50,614 nt of DNA from an uncultured Sphingomonas sp. (GTDB lineage: Bacteria; Pseudomonadota; Alphaproteobacteria; Sphingomonadales; Sphingomonadaceae): contig CAJYIX010000033.1 of assembly GCA_913775315.1 (NCBI GenBank), positions 1 through 50,614 of the forward strand, written 5' to 3'. Below are positions 35,426-45,043 of the stretch, piece by piece. A program made the position numbers and the translations under genes. Every line of letters starts with the position of its first letter. Position 1 is the first letter of the stretch. The notes beneath the pieces are model-generated. The model searched no databases. It was not told the DNA's origin and worked only from the letters and a program-made list of their open reading frames with translations.

Positions 35426-36144
35426 CGCTTCGTCTCGGCGTCAACATCGACCATGTCGCAACCGTCCGGAACGCGCGTGGATCGGGCTATCCCGACCCGG
35501 TGCGCGCGGCGCTCGTCGCCGCCGAGGCGGGGGCGGACGGCATCACCGCACATCTTCGCGAAGATCGGCGGCACATCACCGACGACGACATCGCCCGGCT
35601 GGCCGAGGGACTGACCATCCCGCTCAATCTCGAAATGGCGGCGACCGAGGAGATGCTGGGCATCGCGCTTCGCCACCGCCCGCACGCCGCGTGCATCGTC
35701 CCCGAACGGCGCGAAGAGCGCACGACCGAGGGCGGGCTGGACGCCGCCGGCCAGCACGACCACCTAGCACCGATGGTGAGCGAACTGACCGCCGCCAACA
35801 TCCGCGTCTCCCTCTTCATCGAACCCGACCCGCGCCAGATCGAGGCGGCGGTGCGGCTGAAGGCACCCGTGATCGAGCTCCACACCGGCCGCTATTGCGA
35901 GCTAACGGGCGAGGCGCAGACAACGGAACTCCGCCGCATCACCGACGCCGCGGCGCTCGCCGCCAAGAACGGGATCGAGGTCCATGCCGGCCACGGCCTC
36001 ACCTTCGACAATGTTGTGCCCATCGCCGCGATCCCGCAGCTGCGCGAACTCAACATCGGCCATTTCCTGATCGGCGAGGCGATCTTCGACGGGCTGGGGT
36101 CGGTGGTGCGGCGGATGCGTAGCCTGATGGACGCGGCGCGGTGA
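35422..36144 (+). CDS. pdxJ: Pyridoxine 5'-phosphate synthase
   Basis: PdxJ condenses aminoacetone phosphate and deoxyxylulose 5-phosphate to pyridoxine phosphate. The 240-residue TIM-barrel protein opens with [16 protein letters not shown] and has the conserved [22 protein letters not shown] and [11 protein letters not shown] segments. ATG 35422 follows GGGAGG; an upstream start at 35401 is less likely. It overlaps acpS by 4 bases (GTGA), and the pair pdxJ-acpS is conserved in many proteobacteria. Confidence 0.96.
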   Translation: MTLRLGVNIDHVATVRNARGSGYPDPVRAALVAAEAGADGITAHLREDRRHITDDDIARLAEGLTIPLNLEMAATEEMLGIALRHRPHAACIVPERREERTTEGGLDAAGQHDHLAPMVSELTAANIRVSLFIEPDPRQIEAAVRLKAPVIELHTGRYCELTGEAQTTELRRITDAAALAAKNGIEVHAGHGLTFDNVVPIAAIPQLRELNIGHFLIGEAIFDGLGSVVRRMRSLMDAAR

Positions 36145-36554
36145 TAATCGGGCTCGGCTCGGACCTCTGCAACATCGAGCGTATCCAAGCCTCGCTCGAC
36201 CGCTTCGGGCAGCGATTCCTCGACCGCGTGTTCACCGACAAGGAGCAGGCCAAGGCCGCGCGCCGCCCCCTCACCCGCGCCGGCACGCTCGCCAAGCGGT
36301 TCGCTGCCAAGGAGGCGTTTTCCAAGGCGGTGGGCACCGGGTTCAAGGCCGGCGTGTTCATGCGCGACATCGGCGTGGTCAATGCCCCCAGCGGCGCGCC
36401 GACGCTCGACCTCACCGGCGGTGCGAAGGCGAGGCTTGACGCCCTGACGCCCGAGGGCCACTTCGCCCGCGTGCATCTGACGCTGACCGACGACCATCCC
36501 TGGGCACAGGCGTTCGTCGTGATCGAGGCGGTGCCGATGGAGATGAAGGCCTGA
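36141..36554 (+). CDS. acpS: Holo-[acyl-carrier-protein] synthase
   Basis: AcpS transfers 4'-phosphopantetheine from CoA to acyl carrier protein. The 137-residue protein has the family motifs [14 protein letters not shown] with metal ligand D8 and [10 protein letters not shown] with the second ligand Glu. It starts at GTG 36141 inside the pdxJ stop, and its own stop overlaps the lepB start (TGATG). Confidence 0.95.
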   Translation: MIIGLGSDLCNIERIQASLDRFGQRFLDRVFTDKEQAKAARRPLTRAGTLAKRFAAKEAFSKAVGTGFKAGVFMRDIGVVNAPSGAPTLDLTGGAKARLDALTPEGHFARVHLTLTDDHPWAQAFVVIEAVPMEMKA

Positions 36555-37441
36555 TGGCATCCGACGACCTGGCGTTGAACACCCCGCCCCTTTCGACTGA
36601 CGAACGGAAAAAGAAGAAGAAGGACGGCGGCTGGCTGGCGGAGCTTCGCAGCATCGCCGTGCTGATCCTCGTCGTGCTCGGCTTCCACAGCCTGGTGGCA
36701 AAGCCGTTCTACATCCCGTCCGAATCGATGATGCCGGGGCTGCTCGTCGGCGACCGGCTGGTGGTGACGAAATATCCCTACGGCTATTCGTTCATCTCGC
36801 CGACCTTCCACCTGCTTCCCCCGATGGCCGGGCGCCTGTTCGGCCGCCTGCCCGAGCGCGGCGACGTGGTCATCGTCACGCCGCCCGAGACCCGCACCGA
36901 CTATATCAAGCGCGTCATCGGTCTGCCCGGCGACACGATCGAGGTGCGCGGCGGCCAGCTTTTCATCAACGACAAGGCCGTTCCGCGTAAGTCGATGGGT
37001 GACAAGCTGATCCCAGTCGACGCCAATACGCGCTGCGATCCCGACCATTATCCGGGCGCGCTGGTGCGGGGGAGCGACGGCAAGCCTTATTGCAAGATCG
37101 CGATCTTCCGCGAGACGCTGCCCGGCGGCGCTACCTATGACACGGCCGACATCGAATACAGCTATGGCGACAGCTATGGCCCGGTGATGGTGCCCGACGG
37201 GCATGTGTTCCTGATGGGCGACAATCGCGACAATTCGGCCGACAGCCGCTTCCCGCTCGACCAGGGCGGCCTGGGCGGACCGGTGCCGTGGGAGAATATC
37301 GGCGGGCGCGCCGAGTTCATCACCTTCTCGCTCGACGGGACGGCCAGCTGGAACCCGCTGACCTGGTGGGGGTCGCTGCGGCCCGGTCGCACCGGAATGT
37401 CGCTGCATCCGGATCGCTCGCCGGCGGCGGCGGTCAAGTGA
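36554..37441 (+). CDS. lepB: Signal peptidase I
   Basis: LepB cleaves Sec and Tat signal peptides at the outer face of the inner membrane. The 295-residue protein has a Lys-rich N terminus, a single membrane helix (about 32-48), the nucleophile S58 in PSESMMPGLLVGD, and the general base K119 in DYIKRVIGLPGD. MGDNRDNSADSR completes the family signature. In many bacteria lepB is beside rnc; here it continues directly into maiA with a 4-bp overlap. Confidence 0.95.
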   Translation: MASDDLALNTPPLSTDERKKKKKDGGWLAELRSIAVLILVVLGFHSLVAKPFYIPSESMMPGLLVGDRLVVTKYPYGYSFISPTFHLLPPMAGRLFGRLPERGDVVIVTPPETRTDYIKRVIGLPGDTIEVRGGQLFINDKAVPRKSMGDKLIPVDANTRCDPDHYPGALVRGSDGKPYCKIAIFRETLPGGATYDTADIEYSYGDSYGPVMVPDGHVFLMGDNRDNSADSRFPLDQGGLGGPVPWENIGGRAEFITFSLDGTASWNPLTWWGSLRPGRTGMSLHPDRSPAAAVK

Positions 37442-38073
37442 CGGATTACGTCCTTCACGACTATTACCGCTCGTCGGCCAGTTACCGCGTCCGCATCGCG
37501 CTCAACCTCAAGGGCATCGGCTACACCCGCCACGATGTGTCGCTGCTCGACGGGTCGCAGCGGACGCCCGAGCATATGGCCCGCAGCGCGCAGGGGTTCG
37601 TCCCCGTGCTCGAGCTACCCGGCGGTCGGATGCTCACGCAGAGCCTGGCGATCATCGACTGGCTGGATGCCGCGCATCCCGAGCCGTCGCTCACTCCCGC
37701 CGATCCGCTGGCCCGTGCCGACGCGATGGCGCGCGCGCTCGTCGTGGCGTGCGATATCCACCCGCTCAACAACCTGCGCGTCTTGAAGGACCTGAAGCAC
37801 CGGTTCGGCGCCGACGATGCCGCGCGCGACGACTGGTACCGGCACTGGGTGGCCGAGGGGCTGGCGGCGCTGGAGGCGATGGCGGGCGACGGCCGGTTCC
37901 TGGGCGGCGACACGCCGGACATTTCCGACGTGTGCCTGGTGCCGCAGCTCTACAATGCGCGCCGTTACAAGCTCGACCTTTCGCCCTATCCGCGCCTCGT
38001 CGCGATCGACGCGGCGATGCAGGTGCTCCCCGCGGTCAGCGCCGCGCACCCCGATGTGGTCGCCCCGAACTGA
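37438..38073 (+). CDS. maiA: Maleylacetoacetate isomerase
   Basis: This zeta-class glutathione transferase isomerises maleylacetoacetate in tyrosine breakdown. The 211-residue product has the zeta motif SSASYRVRIAL (12-22), GFVPVLE, and LTQSLAIIDWLD for glutathione binding. GTG 37438 overlaps the lepB stop. No hmgA or fahA lies nearby, so the annotation rests on the motif. Its last 38 bases overlap the 3' end of the glycosyltransferase on the other strand. Confidence 0.88.
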   Translation: MTDYVLHDYYRSSASYRVRIALNLKGIGYTRHDVSLLDGSQRTPEHMARSAQGFVPVLELPGGRMLTQSLAIIDWLDAAHPEPSLTPADPLARADAMARALVVACDIHPLNNLRVLKDLKHRFGADDAARDDWYRHWVAEGLAALEAMAGDGRFLGGDTPDISDVCLVPQLYNARRYKLDLSPYPRLVAIDAAMQVLPAVSAAHPDVVAPN

Positions 38074-39133
38074 CGAGAGCGTCGAACAGCGTCAGGTAAT
38101 CGCCCGCCGGATCGCCCGCGGCACGTGTAGGCTCGGGCCGGATCGCACCGGGCGATAGCCATCGATCGAGCGCCGCGACCAGCGCCGCCGCATCGCCGCG
38201 CGGGACGATCGTTCCCTTCGCCGGCGAATCGATCAGCTCCGGGATCGCGACGCTCGAATCAGTGGAGACGACCGGCGTTCCCTCGCCCAACGCCTCGCGC
38301 AGCACGCCGGGCACCCCTTCATGGTCCGAGGTGAGCGCGACGACCGTCGCCGCCGCCATCGCCGGCAGCGGATCGGCGGCATGGCCCGGCAGGTGAACGC
38401 GATCCGCAATCCCCAGCGCCGCCGCCTGCGCCTCGATCGCCGCACGCTCCGGCCCTTCGCCCAGGATCGCCAGCGACACGTCGGCGGGCATCGCCGGCAT
38501 CGCCGCGACCAGCCGCTCCCACCGCTTCTGCGGCGCGAGGCGCCCCGCGCCGAGGATGAAGCGACCCGCCGGGAGCGGGATCTGCATCACATCCGCCCGC
38601 CGCCCCGCGGGCGGATTGGCGATGACGCTGATCCGGTCGGCGGGCATCCACATCAGCGCGCGCGCCTCCCCGGCCGATGCCGGCGTCATCGCGACGAGGT
38701 GATCGACGAACCCCGGGTGCAGCCGGAGCCAGCCGCGATAGCCGAGCCCGACCACGCCGTGGTGCGTCCCCGCCAGCGCATTCGACAGCTTGGCGACGAC
38801 CGGCGCGTCCGCGAACGGCCGCAGCAGCAGCGCCGCGCCGGTATAATGGTTGCCGGGGCAGAAGATCACGTCCGGCCGCGTCGCCCGCACGGTACCTATT
38901 AGCGCCCGCGCCATCGCGACATAGCCGCCCCCGCCGCCGTCCAGCACCTCGACGCCCGCGGGCAGTTCCTCCGCCAGCGGGCCCGCCGGATCGCCGATCA
39001 CCAGCGTCACGCGCCGCCCCCGCGCGGCCCACTGGCCCGCCAGCCGCAGCAGCACGCGCTCGACCCCGCCGCCCTTCAGCGTCTGTGCGAACGAGAGGAT
39101 GTGACCCGCGCGCGCGGGGAGCGGATGTGTCAT
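38036..39133 (-). CDS. Glycosyltransferase, GT-B fold (family 4-like)
   Basis: The 365-residue protein has the N-terminal donor-independent half beginning HILSFAQTLKGGGVERVL and a GT4-type C-terminal nucleotide-sugar half: GRLAPQKRWERLVAAM, LGEGPERAAIEA and the E-x7-E motif in EGVPGVLREALGEG. It transfers a sugar from an NDP donor; acceptor unknown. Start ATG 39133 is preferred to ATG 39175. It is divergent from the polytopic membrane protein gene and convergent with maiA. Confidence 0.88.
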   Translation of the reverse strand: MTHPLPARAGHILSFAQTLKGGGVERVLLRLAGQWAARGRRVTLVIGDPAGPLAEELPAGVEVLDGGGGGYVAMARALIGTVRATRPDVIFCPGNHYTGAALLLRPFADAPVVAKLSNALAGTHHGVVGLGYRGWLRLHPGFVDHLVAMTPASAGEARALMWMPADRISVIANPPAGRRADVMQIPLPAGRFILGAGRLAPQKRWERLVAAMPAMPADVSLAILGEGPERAAIEAQAAALGIADRVHLPGHAADPLPAMAAATVVALTSDHEGVPGVLREALGEGTPVVSTDSSVAIPELIDSPAKGTIVPRGDAAALVAALDRWLSPGAIRPEPTRAAGDPAGDYLTLFDALVSSGRPHRGARR

Positions 39134-39278
39134 GGGCTTGCCTTGTGCCCTGCAAAAGCCCAAATCCTCGCGCAATGGAACCGCAATCCGCCACTAGCGG
39201 CGGGGAAATGCGGCCGACTGGGGGCCAGTGCGGGTATGGGCCGGTAGCCGCGGCGCATGCCCTTTTTCGTGTAGAGTC

Positions 39279-40247
39279 ATGGCCCTGAACGGAACGACCG
39301 ACCCCGTGAACCAACCAGAGATTGGCGTTATTCCGGCGGCGACCCCGCCCGGCATCGTCGTGCCCGAGATCGAGGCGCTGGAGCCGATTCGCCAGATCAA
39401 GCGCCGCTGGCCGGCCATCCTCGGCGCGATCCTGAGCCTAGCGATGGTCGTCGGGCTGGGCTACGAGCTGTTCGATCGCGGGCTGCTCGCGCTCGAGCGG
39501 TCGGTGCCGACGAATGCCGCCTTCTACCTCTGCTTCTTCCTCCTCTACATGTCGCCGCCGACGTTCGACTACGTCATCTTCCGGCGGCTGTGGCGAATCC
39601 CCTTTTCCGGGCTGATCGCGCTTCACAAGAAGCGCATCGCGAACGAAGTGGTGTTCGGCTATTCGGGCGAGGCGTTCTTCTACGCCTGGGCGCGCCAGCG
39701 GATGAAGATGGTCGCCGCCCCGTTCGGCGCAGTCAAGGACGTGTCGATCCTGTCGGCGATCGCGGGCAACGCGATCACGCTCGCGATGATCGTCGTCGCG
39801 CTGCCCTTCGCCTCAGGCCTGCTCACTCCCGACCAGTTCAGGACGCTTGCCTGGTCGACGGTCATCATCATCGGCATGTCGCTGCCGTTCCTCCTGTTCT
39901 CGCGCCGGGTCTTCTCGCTCGGCAAGCGGGATTTGTGGTGGGTGTTCGGCGTCCATTGCCTGCGTCTGATCTGCGGGTCGACGCTGATCGCGCTGGCCTG
40001 GCATTTCGCGATGCCGGAGGTGTCGATCGGCATGTGGCTCTTCCTTGCCGCCGGGCGCCTGCTTGTGTCGCGCCTCCCGCTCGTGCCCAGCAAGGACCTT
40101 CTTTTCGCCAACTTCGCGATCATACTGATCGGACAGGGGGAGGCGCTTTCGGAACTGGTGGCTTTGACCGCGGCGTTCACGCTGCTGATGCACGTCGTTC
40201 TGATCGTCGCCTTCGGCCTCCTGGCGTTGGTGAGGAAAGATCGATGA
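39279..40247 (+). CDS. Polytopic inner-membrane protein of unknown family
   Basis: The 322-residue product has a polar N-terminal 40 residues and then about seven to eight membrane helices. It contains the unusual charged segments IFRRLWRIPF and IALHKKRIANEVVFGYSGEAFFYAWARQR between helices 2 and 3. No family was recognised with confidence; the layout is distantly reminiscent of AglD/LPG-synthase-TM (UPF0104) proteins, which often accompany glycosyltransferases, but the signature residues are not evident. ATG 39279 is assumed as the start; GTG 39306 is an alternative. It overlaps the DUF2141 gene by 4 bases. Confidence 0.75.
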   Translation: MALNGTTDPVNQPEIGVIPAATPPGIVVPEIEALEPIRQIKRRWPAILGAILSLAMVVGLGYELFDRGLLALERSVPTNAAFYLCFFLLYMSPPTFDYVIFRRLWRIPFSGLIALHKKRIANEVVFGYSGEAFFYAWARQRMKMVAAPFGAVKDVSILSAIAGNAITLAMIVVALPFASGLLTPDQFRTLAWSTVIIIGMSLPFLLFSRRVFSLGKRDLWWVFGVHCLRLICGSTLIALAWHFAMPEVSIGMWLFLAAGRLLVSRLPLVPSKDLLFANFAIILIGQGEALSELVALTAAFTLLMHVVLIVAFGLLALVRKDR

Positions 40248-40768
40248 ATCCGAAGTCCGCCCTGCTCGCATTGGCCCTTGTCGCCATCGCCGCCCCTGCG
40301 GGTGCGCAGGGTGAAATGCTGGGCAGCGACCGGGCGGCTTGCCTGGGCGGCGGCGGGCCGGCGATCCGCGTGAACGTGCTGGGCCTTAAGGACCGCACCG
40401 GCCGACTGAAGCTCGAGCTCTATCCCGCCAACGAGGACGATTTCCTCAAGGACGACCGCGACCTCATCAAGGAGGGGAAGACCTTTCGCCGCGTCTGGGC
40501 CGACACGCCTGCGGGCGGACAGGTGGCGATGTGCATCAAGGCGCCACGCCCCGGCCGCTATGCCCTGCTCTTCACGCACGACCGCGACGGCCGCAACAAG
40601 TTCGACTTCTGGAAGGACGGCGCCGGCTTTCCGAGCAACCGCCGGCTGGGGCGCAGCCGCCCCAAGCTCGAACAGGCGGTGATCGAGGTGGGTTCGGGGG
40701 TGACGACCACCAACATCCGTGCGCAATATCTGCGCGGCCTGGGTGGCTTCGGCCCGATGGGCGATTGA
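40244..40768 (+). CDS. Exported DUF2141 family protein
   Basis: The 174-residue product starts with a signal peptide (ALLALALVAIAAPAGAQ) and contains the DUF2141 core: IRVNVLGLKDRTGRLKLELYP, CIKAPRPGRYALLFTHDRDGRNKFDFW. The family is a periplasmic beta-sandwich of unknown role. Unusually it is embedded in a glycosyltransferase run: it overlaps the upstream membrane protein gene (ATGA) and the next glycosyltransferase starts 11 bases later. ATG 40244 is preferred. Confidence 0.85.
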   Translation: MNPKSALLALALVAIAAPAGAQGEMLGSDRAACLGGGGPAIRVNVLGLKDRTGRLKLELYPANEDDFLKDDRDLIKEGKTFRRVWADTPAGGQVAMCIKAPRPGRYALLFTHDRDGRNKFDFWKDGAGFPSNRRLGRSRPKLEQAVIEVGSGVTTTNIRAQYLRGLGGFGPMGD

Positions 40769-40779
40769 GGGAGCGGCGG

Positions 40780-41961
40780 ATGCGGATCGTCGACGTCAAC
40801 GAATTCTATTCGCCCACCGGCGGCGGCGTGCGCACCTATATCGACCGCAAGATGGGCATCCTCGCCGATCTGGGCCACGAGTTGATCGTCATCGCCGCGA
40901 CCACCGAACCCGACTGGGTGGAGGAGCGCCCCGGCGGCGGCCGCATCTTCTGGGTGAAGGCGCTGCCGATGGTGGTCGACAAGAATTACTGCCTGTTCTG
41001 GGACGGTGCCGGAATCGTCCGCCTGCTCGACGAGCTTCGCCCCGACGTGGTCGAGACGAGCTCGCCGTGGCGCCCCGCGACGATCGTCGGCGACTGGCAG
41101 GGCGATGCGGTGAAGGTCTTCTTCGCGCACAACGACAACATGGCCGCCTATCCGCTGCGCTGGTTCGAAGGGCTGGCGAGCCCGCAGCAGATCGAGCGCG
41201 CGTTCGGTTGGTACACCCGCCGCTACGAGCGGTTCCTCGCGCAGTTCGACGCGTTCGTGACCAATGGTCCAGCGCTTGCCAAGCGGTTCACCGCCCGCGG
41301 GCACAAGGTGCACGCCTCGATGCCGCTTGGCATTCCGCGCGGCGTCTTTTCGCCCGCCAGGCGCGACGAGGACCTGCGCCGCGCGCTCCTCGCGCAGATT
41401 GGCCTGCCGCCCGAGGGGCATCTGCTGCTCGGCCTCGGCCGGCATCACCGCGAGAAGCGGTGGCCGCTGGTCATCGATGCGGTCGAGCGGGCGGGCGCCG
41501 ACCTGCCCGTCGGGCTTATCCTGCTCGGCGACGGGCCGGATCGCCGCCAGCTTGCCAAGCGCGCCGCCGACAGCCCGCACATCCGCCTGTTCCGCCCGGT
41601 CTACGACCGTGATCGGTTCACGCGCATCCTCGCCAGCGCCGACGCGTTGATCCACGGGAGCGACGTCGAGCCCTTCGGCCTTGTCGCGTCCGAGGCGCTG
41701 GCCAGCGGCCTGCCGCTGATCGTGCCGGACGAGGGCGGGTGCGCCGAACTCGCCGAGCCGGCGTTCGCCGAAACCTATCGCGCGCGCGACGCGCGGTCGG
41801 CCGCCGACGCGATTCGCCGCCTGTTCGCGCGCGAGCCGCGAATCCTGCGAGCCGCCAGCGTGGCCGCGGCGTCGAAGGTGCGCACCGACGTGGACCACGC
41901 CCGCGACCTCGTCGCTTATTACGAAACCCTGGTCGCCGCCCGGCGTGCGCGGGCGGCCTAG
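40780..41961 (+). CDS. Glycosyltransferase family 4 protein
   Basis: The 393-residue GT-B enzyme has an N-terminal VNEFYSPTGGGVRTYIDRK start and FAHNDNMAAYP acceptor-side region, then the GT4 C-terminal half: GRHHREKRWPLVIDAV, LLGDGPDRRQ, and the E-x7-E motif in DVEPFGLVASEALASGLP. It uses an NDP-sugar donor; donor and acceptor are unknown. ATG 40780 follows GGGAGCGG at close spacing. Its 3' end overlaps the GT-C gene by 4 bases, tail to tail. Confidence 0.9.
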   Translation: MRIVDVNEFYSPTGGGVRTYIDRKMGILADLGHELIVIAATTEPDWVEERPGGGRIFWVKALPMVVDKNYCLFWDGAGIVRLLDELRPDVVETSSPWRPATIVGDWQGDAVKVFFAHNDNMAAYPLRWFEGLASPQQIERAFGWYTRRYERFLAQFDAFVTNGPALAKRFTARGHKVHASMPLGIPRGVFSPARRDEDLRRALLAQIGLPPEGHLLLGLGRHHREKRWPLVIDAVERAGADLPVGLILLGDGPDRRQLAKRAADSPHIRLFRPVYDRDRFTRILASADALIHGSDVEPFGLVASEALASGLPLIVPDEGGCAELAEPAFAETYRARDARSAADAIRRLFAREPRILRAASVAAASKVRTDVDHARDLVAYYETLVAARRARAA

Positions 41962-43331
41962 GGCACCCACACCCGGAAGCGGCGCGAAGCGAGCGGCACC
42001 TGCCGCCAGCTGTTCGCGCGCGCCCATGCCTCCAGCGGCGCTTCGGCGCCGTCGGTGCCGCTGGTCCACTTCCCCTCGCCGCCGATCAGGATCGCGCCTG
42101 GCGGGTGCGCGGCGAACTGCGCCGTCAGCGTGCGCGGGGTGACGATCCCTCGTGCGACCTCGTCGTCAGGTGACAGGAATCGGCGGATGCGGAATGCGAA
42201 AGGGCCGGCGGCGAAGCGCGGGTCGGGATCGGTGACGAACTGCGGCGATAGCGTCGCGACCGGGCTGCGCGCACCGAGCGCCTCGCCGATCACCGCCCGC
42301 TCCCGCATCGCGGCGATCATCCCGGAGCCGGTCGCAAGCGCGACGAGGCTTGGCGCGAGTCCCGCGACGACGAACGGTATCGCCGCCAGCCGCATCGCGC
42401 GGGTCGGTGGGCAACGGTCGATACCCAGCGCCGCCATCACGAACAGCGGCGGCAACGCGGGCAGCCAATATTGCCGCCACGTCGGTTCCGGCAGCAACGC
42501 AGCGATCAGCCCCGCGAGCGCCAGCCATAGCCACGGCCCCTGTAACGCCCGCCCGCGGCCCACCGCGACCGCCGCCAGCAAGGCCGGACCGAGCGCGAGG
42601 AACTTGAGCGTGTCGACCGCCTTCGCCGCCAGCGACAATTTCCACGGCCGGTCGGCATAGAACTCGGCGGGGGCCTTTGCGGGAAAGGTCAGCACGCCGA
42701 ACAGCGCATCGGCGGGCGCCAGCCACCAGAGCCACGCGACGAGCCCCACCGGCAGCGCCGCACCCACCACCAGCCAGCCCATCCGCTCACGTCGCCACAA
42801 CATCCAAAGCCCGACCGCCGCGGCGGGCAGCGAATAGCTGATCTTCGCCGCCGCAGCGCCCGCCAACAACAGCCCGGCGAGGACACCGTTCGCCCGTGTG
42901 GGCCGCCCAGCCATCGCAATCATCGCGCCCGCCAGCATCGCCGCGGGCAGCGCGTCGTTGCGCGCCATGGCGGCGCTGAAGAGCAGGATATCGCACGCCG
43001 CCAGACCCAGCGCGGCGATGAGCCCCGCCCGCTCCCCCGCGCCCGACCGCCGTGCGGTGACATAGATGCCCACGACCGTCAGCCAGCCGAGCAGCGCGTT
43101 GACCAGGCGCAGCGCCGGCCACGTCCATGCGCCCGCGATCGCCGCGACGGGCGCTATCAACAGCGGCTGGAGCGGCGTCTGGAGATAGGCATAGTCGCGG
43201 TACGGCAGCAGTCCCTTGGCGCTCAGCACCGCGGCGGCGACATACTGGCTCTCGTCATGGTCGACCGGCCGCGTCATCGCGAGCGCGAGGAACGCGACGA
43301 GCAGTAGCGGCAGGATCAGGCGGGCACGCAC
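41958..43331 (-). CDS. Polytopic GT-C type glycosyltransferase (PMT/ArnT-like)
   Basis: The 457-residue integral membrane protein has about ten to eleven helices. The first periplasmic loop begins RPVDHDESQYV, the acidic Asp-Glu pair typical of GT-C enzymes that use polyprenyl-phosphate sugars. The C-terminal soluble part (about 370-457) is periplasmic. It resembles ArnT/PMT_2-type transferases, but its donor and acceptor are unknown. It converges with the GT4 gene (stop codons overlap) and is divergent from phoD. Confidence 0.75.
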   Translation of the reverse strand: MRARLILPLLLVAFLALAMTRPVDHDESQYVAAAVLSAKGLLPYRDYAYLQTPLQPLLIAPVAAIAGAWTWPALRLVNALLGWLTVVGIYVTARRSGAGERAGLIAALGLAACDILLFSAAMARNDALPAAMLAGAMIAMAGRPTRANGVLAGLLLAGAAAAKISYSLPAAAVGLWMLWRRERMGWLVVGAALPVGLVAWLWWLAPADALFGVLTFPAKAPAEFYADRPWKLSLAAKAVDTLKFLALGPALLAAVAVGRGRALQGPWLWLALAGLIAALLPEPTWRQYWLPALPPLFVMAALGIDRCPPTRAMRLAAIPFVVAGLAPSLVALATGSGMIAAMRERAVIGEALGARSPVATLSPQFVTDPDPRFAAGPFAFRIRRFLSPDDEVARGIVTPRTLTAQFAAHPPGAILIGGEGKWTSGTDGAEAPLEAWARANSWRQVPLASRRFRVWVP

Positions 43332-43411
43332 TTCGGCGACTTAGCGCCGCTGTCACGCGGACGCCACATGCCAGCGCCAAGGATCGGCGCAACGCATAAG
43401 GATCGATCCCC

Positions 43412-45040
43412 ATGACGCTTCGCATCGACCGCCGCTCGCTGATCGTCACCGGGACGCTGGGGCTCGGCGCGTTCGCGCTGCCCGGCTTCGCCCGCCAGGC
43501 GACGATCATGGCCGGGCGCGGCTTCACCCATTCGGTGGCGAGCGGGGAACCGGGCGCGACCTCGATGCTGCTGTGGACCCGGTACGTCCCCGCCGACGCC
43601 GCCCCGGCCAAGGTGAAGGTGGAGGTCGCCGAGACGCCCGACTTCGCCCGCATCGTCGGCGGGGCGGAGATGGTGACGGGGCCGTGGCGCGACCACACGG
43701 TCAAGCTCTATGTGACCGGCCTGAAGCCCGGCACGCGCTATCACTATCGCTTCGTCGCCCCCGATGGCGCCCGGTCGCCCGTCGGCCGGACGAAGACGCT
43801 GCCCGAGGGGCCGGTGCCGAGCTTCAGGGCGGCGATCTTCTCCTGCTCCAACTACGGCTTCGGCTTCTTCAATGCCTATGCGCATGCAGCGGCGCAGGCG
43901 GATCTCGACCTCGCCATCCACCTCGGCGACTATATCTATGAGTACGCGCCGGCCAATTACCCGGCGGCGGATCAGGTGGTGGCGAACCGCGTGCCGCAGC
44001 CGTTCAAGGAGATCGTCGCGCTCGCCGACTATCGCCTGCGCTATGCCAGCTATCGCGCCGACCCCGACCTTCAGGCGCTGCATGCGGCGATGCCGATGGT
44101 CGTACAGTGGGACGATCACGAATCGGCGAACGATTCGTGGGAGGGCGGCGCCCAGAACCACCAGCCCGAGGAAGGCGACTGGAGCGCGCGCCGCTCGGCC
44201 GCGGTGCAGGCCTACCGCGAATGGCTGCCCGTCAGCGAGGAACCGTGGAAGGCGTACGACATCGGCAGCCTCGCCACGCTCTATCGCACCGAAACACGGC
44301 TGTTCGCCCGCTCGCAGCCGCCCGAGCTCGCGCCGCTCTTCCTGAAGGGCGGCGACCCGGTGCCCGCGCTGAAGGCGTTTCGCGACGGCCCATGGCAGGA
44401 CCCGTCGGTAACGATGATGGGCACCGAGCAGGAGGGCTGGCTCGATGCCGCGATGGCCGCGTCGGTGCGCGCCGGCACGCGCTGGCAGGTGGTCGGCTTC
44501 GGCACGATCATGGGCAACACCCGCGCGCCCGCGGAGGCAATGAGCTGGCTGAAGCCCGACGCCGCGCCGCGCAGCCGCGCCTGGGTGCAGGCGGGGGTGG
44601 CGGCGGGGAGGCTCGGCCTGCCCTCCAATCTCGACAATTGGGGCGGCTATCCCGCGGCGCGGGCGCGCTTCCTCAAATCAGCGCAGGCGCATGGCGGCAG
44701 CACGATCGTCATCTGCGGCGACAGCCATAATGCCTGGGCCTATGACCTCGCGCAGGACGGCCGCCCCGCTGCGGTGGAGTTTGCGGGGCAGGGCGTTACC
44801 TCGCCCGGCTATGAAAGCGCGATCGGCGTCGATCCGAAGCGCGTCGCCGCCGCGATGGTCGCCGCGAACCCGGAGCTCAAATGGTGCGACACCTCGCGCC
44901 GCGGCTATATGGCCCTCACGCTGACACCGGATCGCGCGACCAACGAGTGGCTGTTCGTCGACACGATCCGCCAGCGCTCCCCGCGCGTGTCCGACACGCA
45001 TCGCGCCTCGACCGAGCATGGGCGCAACGTCATGGCCTGA
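43412..45040 (+). CDS. phoD: Alkaline phosphatase D (PhoD) family
   Basis: This is an exported phosphodiesterase/phosphatase of 542 residues. It has a Tat-like leader (RIDRRSLIVTGTLGLG), the PhoD N-terminal domain FTHSVASGEPGATSMLLWTRY, and the metallophosphatase core with IHLGDYIYEY, VQWDDHES and CGDSHNAW, which bind iron and calcium in family members. It likely scavenges phosphate or acts on teichoic-acid-like or phospholipid substrates in the periplasm. No pho regulatory genes are adjacent. It converges with the efflux permease 3 bases later. Confidence 0.9.
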   Translation: MTLRIDRRSLIVTGTLGLGAFALPGFARQATIMAGRGFTHSVASGEPGATSMLLWTRYVPADAAPAKVKVEVAETPDFARIVGGAEMVTGPWRDHTVKLYVTGLKPGTRYHYRFVAPDGARSPVGRTKTLPEGPVPSFRAAIFSCSNYGFGFFNAYAHAAAQADLDLAIHLGDYIYEYAPANYPAADQVVANRVPQPFKEIVALADYRLRYASYRADPDLQALHAAMPMVVQWDDHESANDSWEGGAQNHQPEEGDWSARRSAAVQAYREWLPVSEEPWKAYDIGSLATLYRTETRLFARSQPPELAPLFLKGGDPVPALKAFRDGPWQDPSVTMMGTEQEGWLDAAMAASVRAGTRWQVVGFGTIMGNTRAPAEAMSWLKPDAAPRSRAWVQAGVAAGRLGLPSNLDNWGGYPAARARFLKSAQAHGGSTIVICGDSHNAWAYDLAQDGRPAAVEFAGQGVTSPGYESAIGVDPKRVAAAMVAANPELKWCDTSRRGYMALTLTPDRATNEWLFVDTIRQRSPRVSDTHRASTEHGRNVMA

Positions 45041-45043
45041 CGC

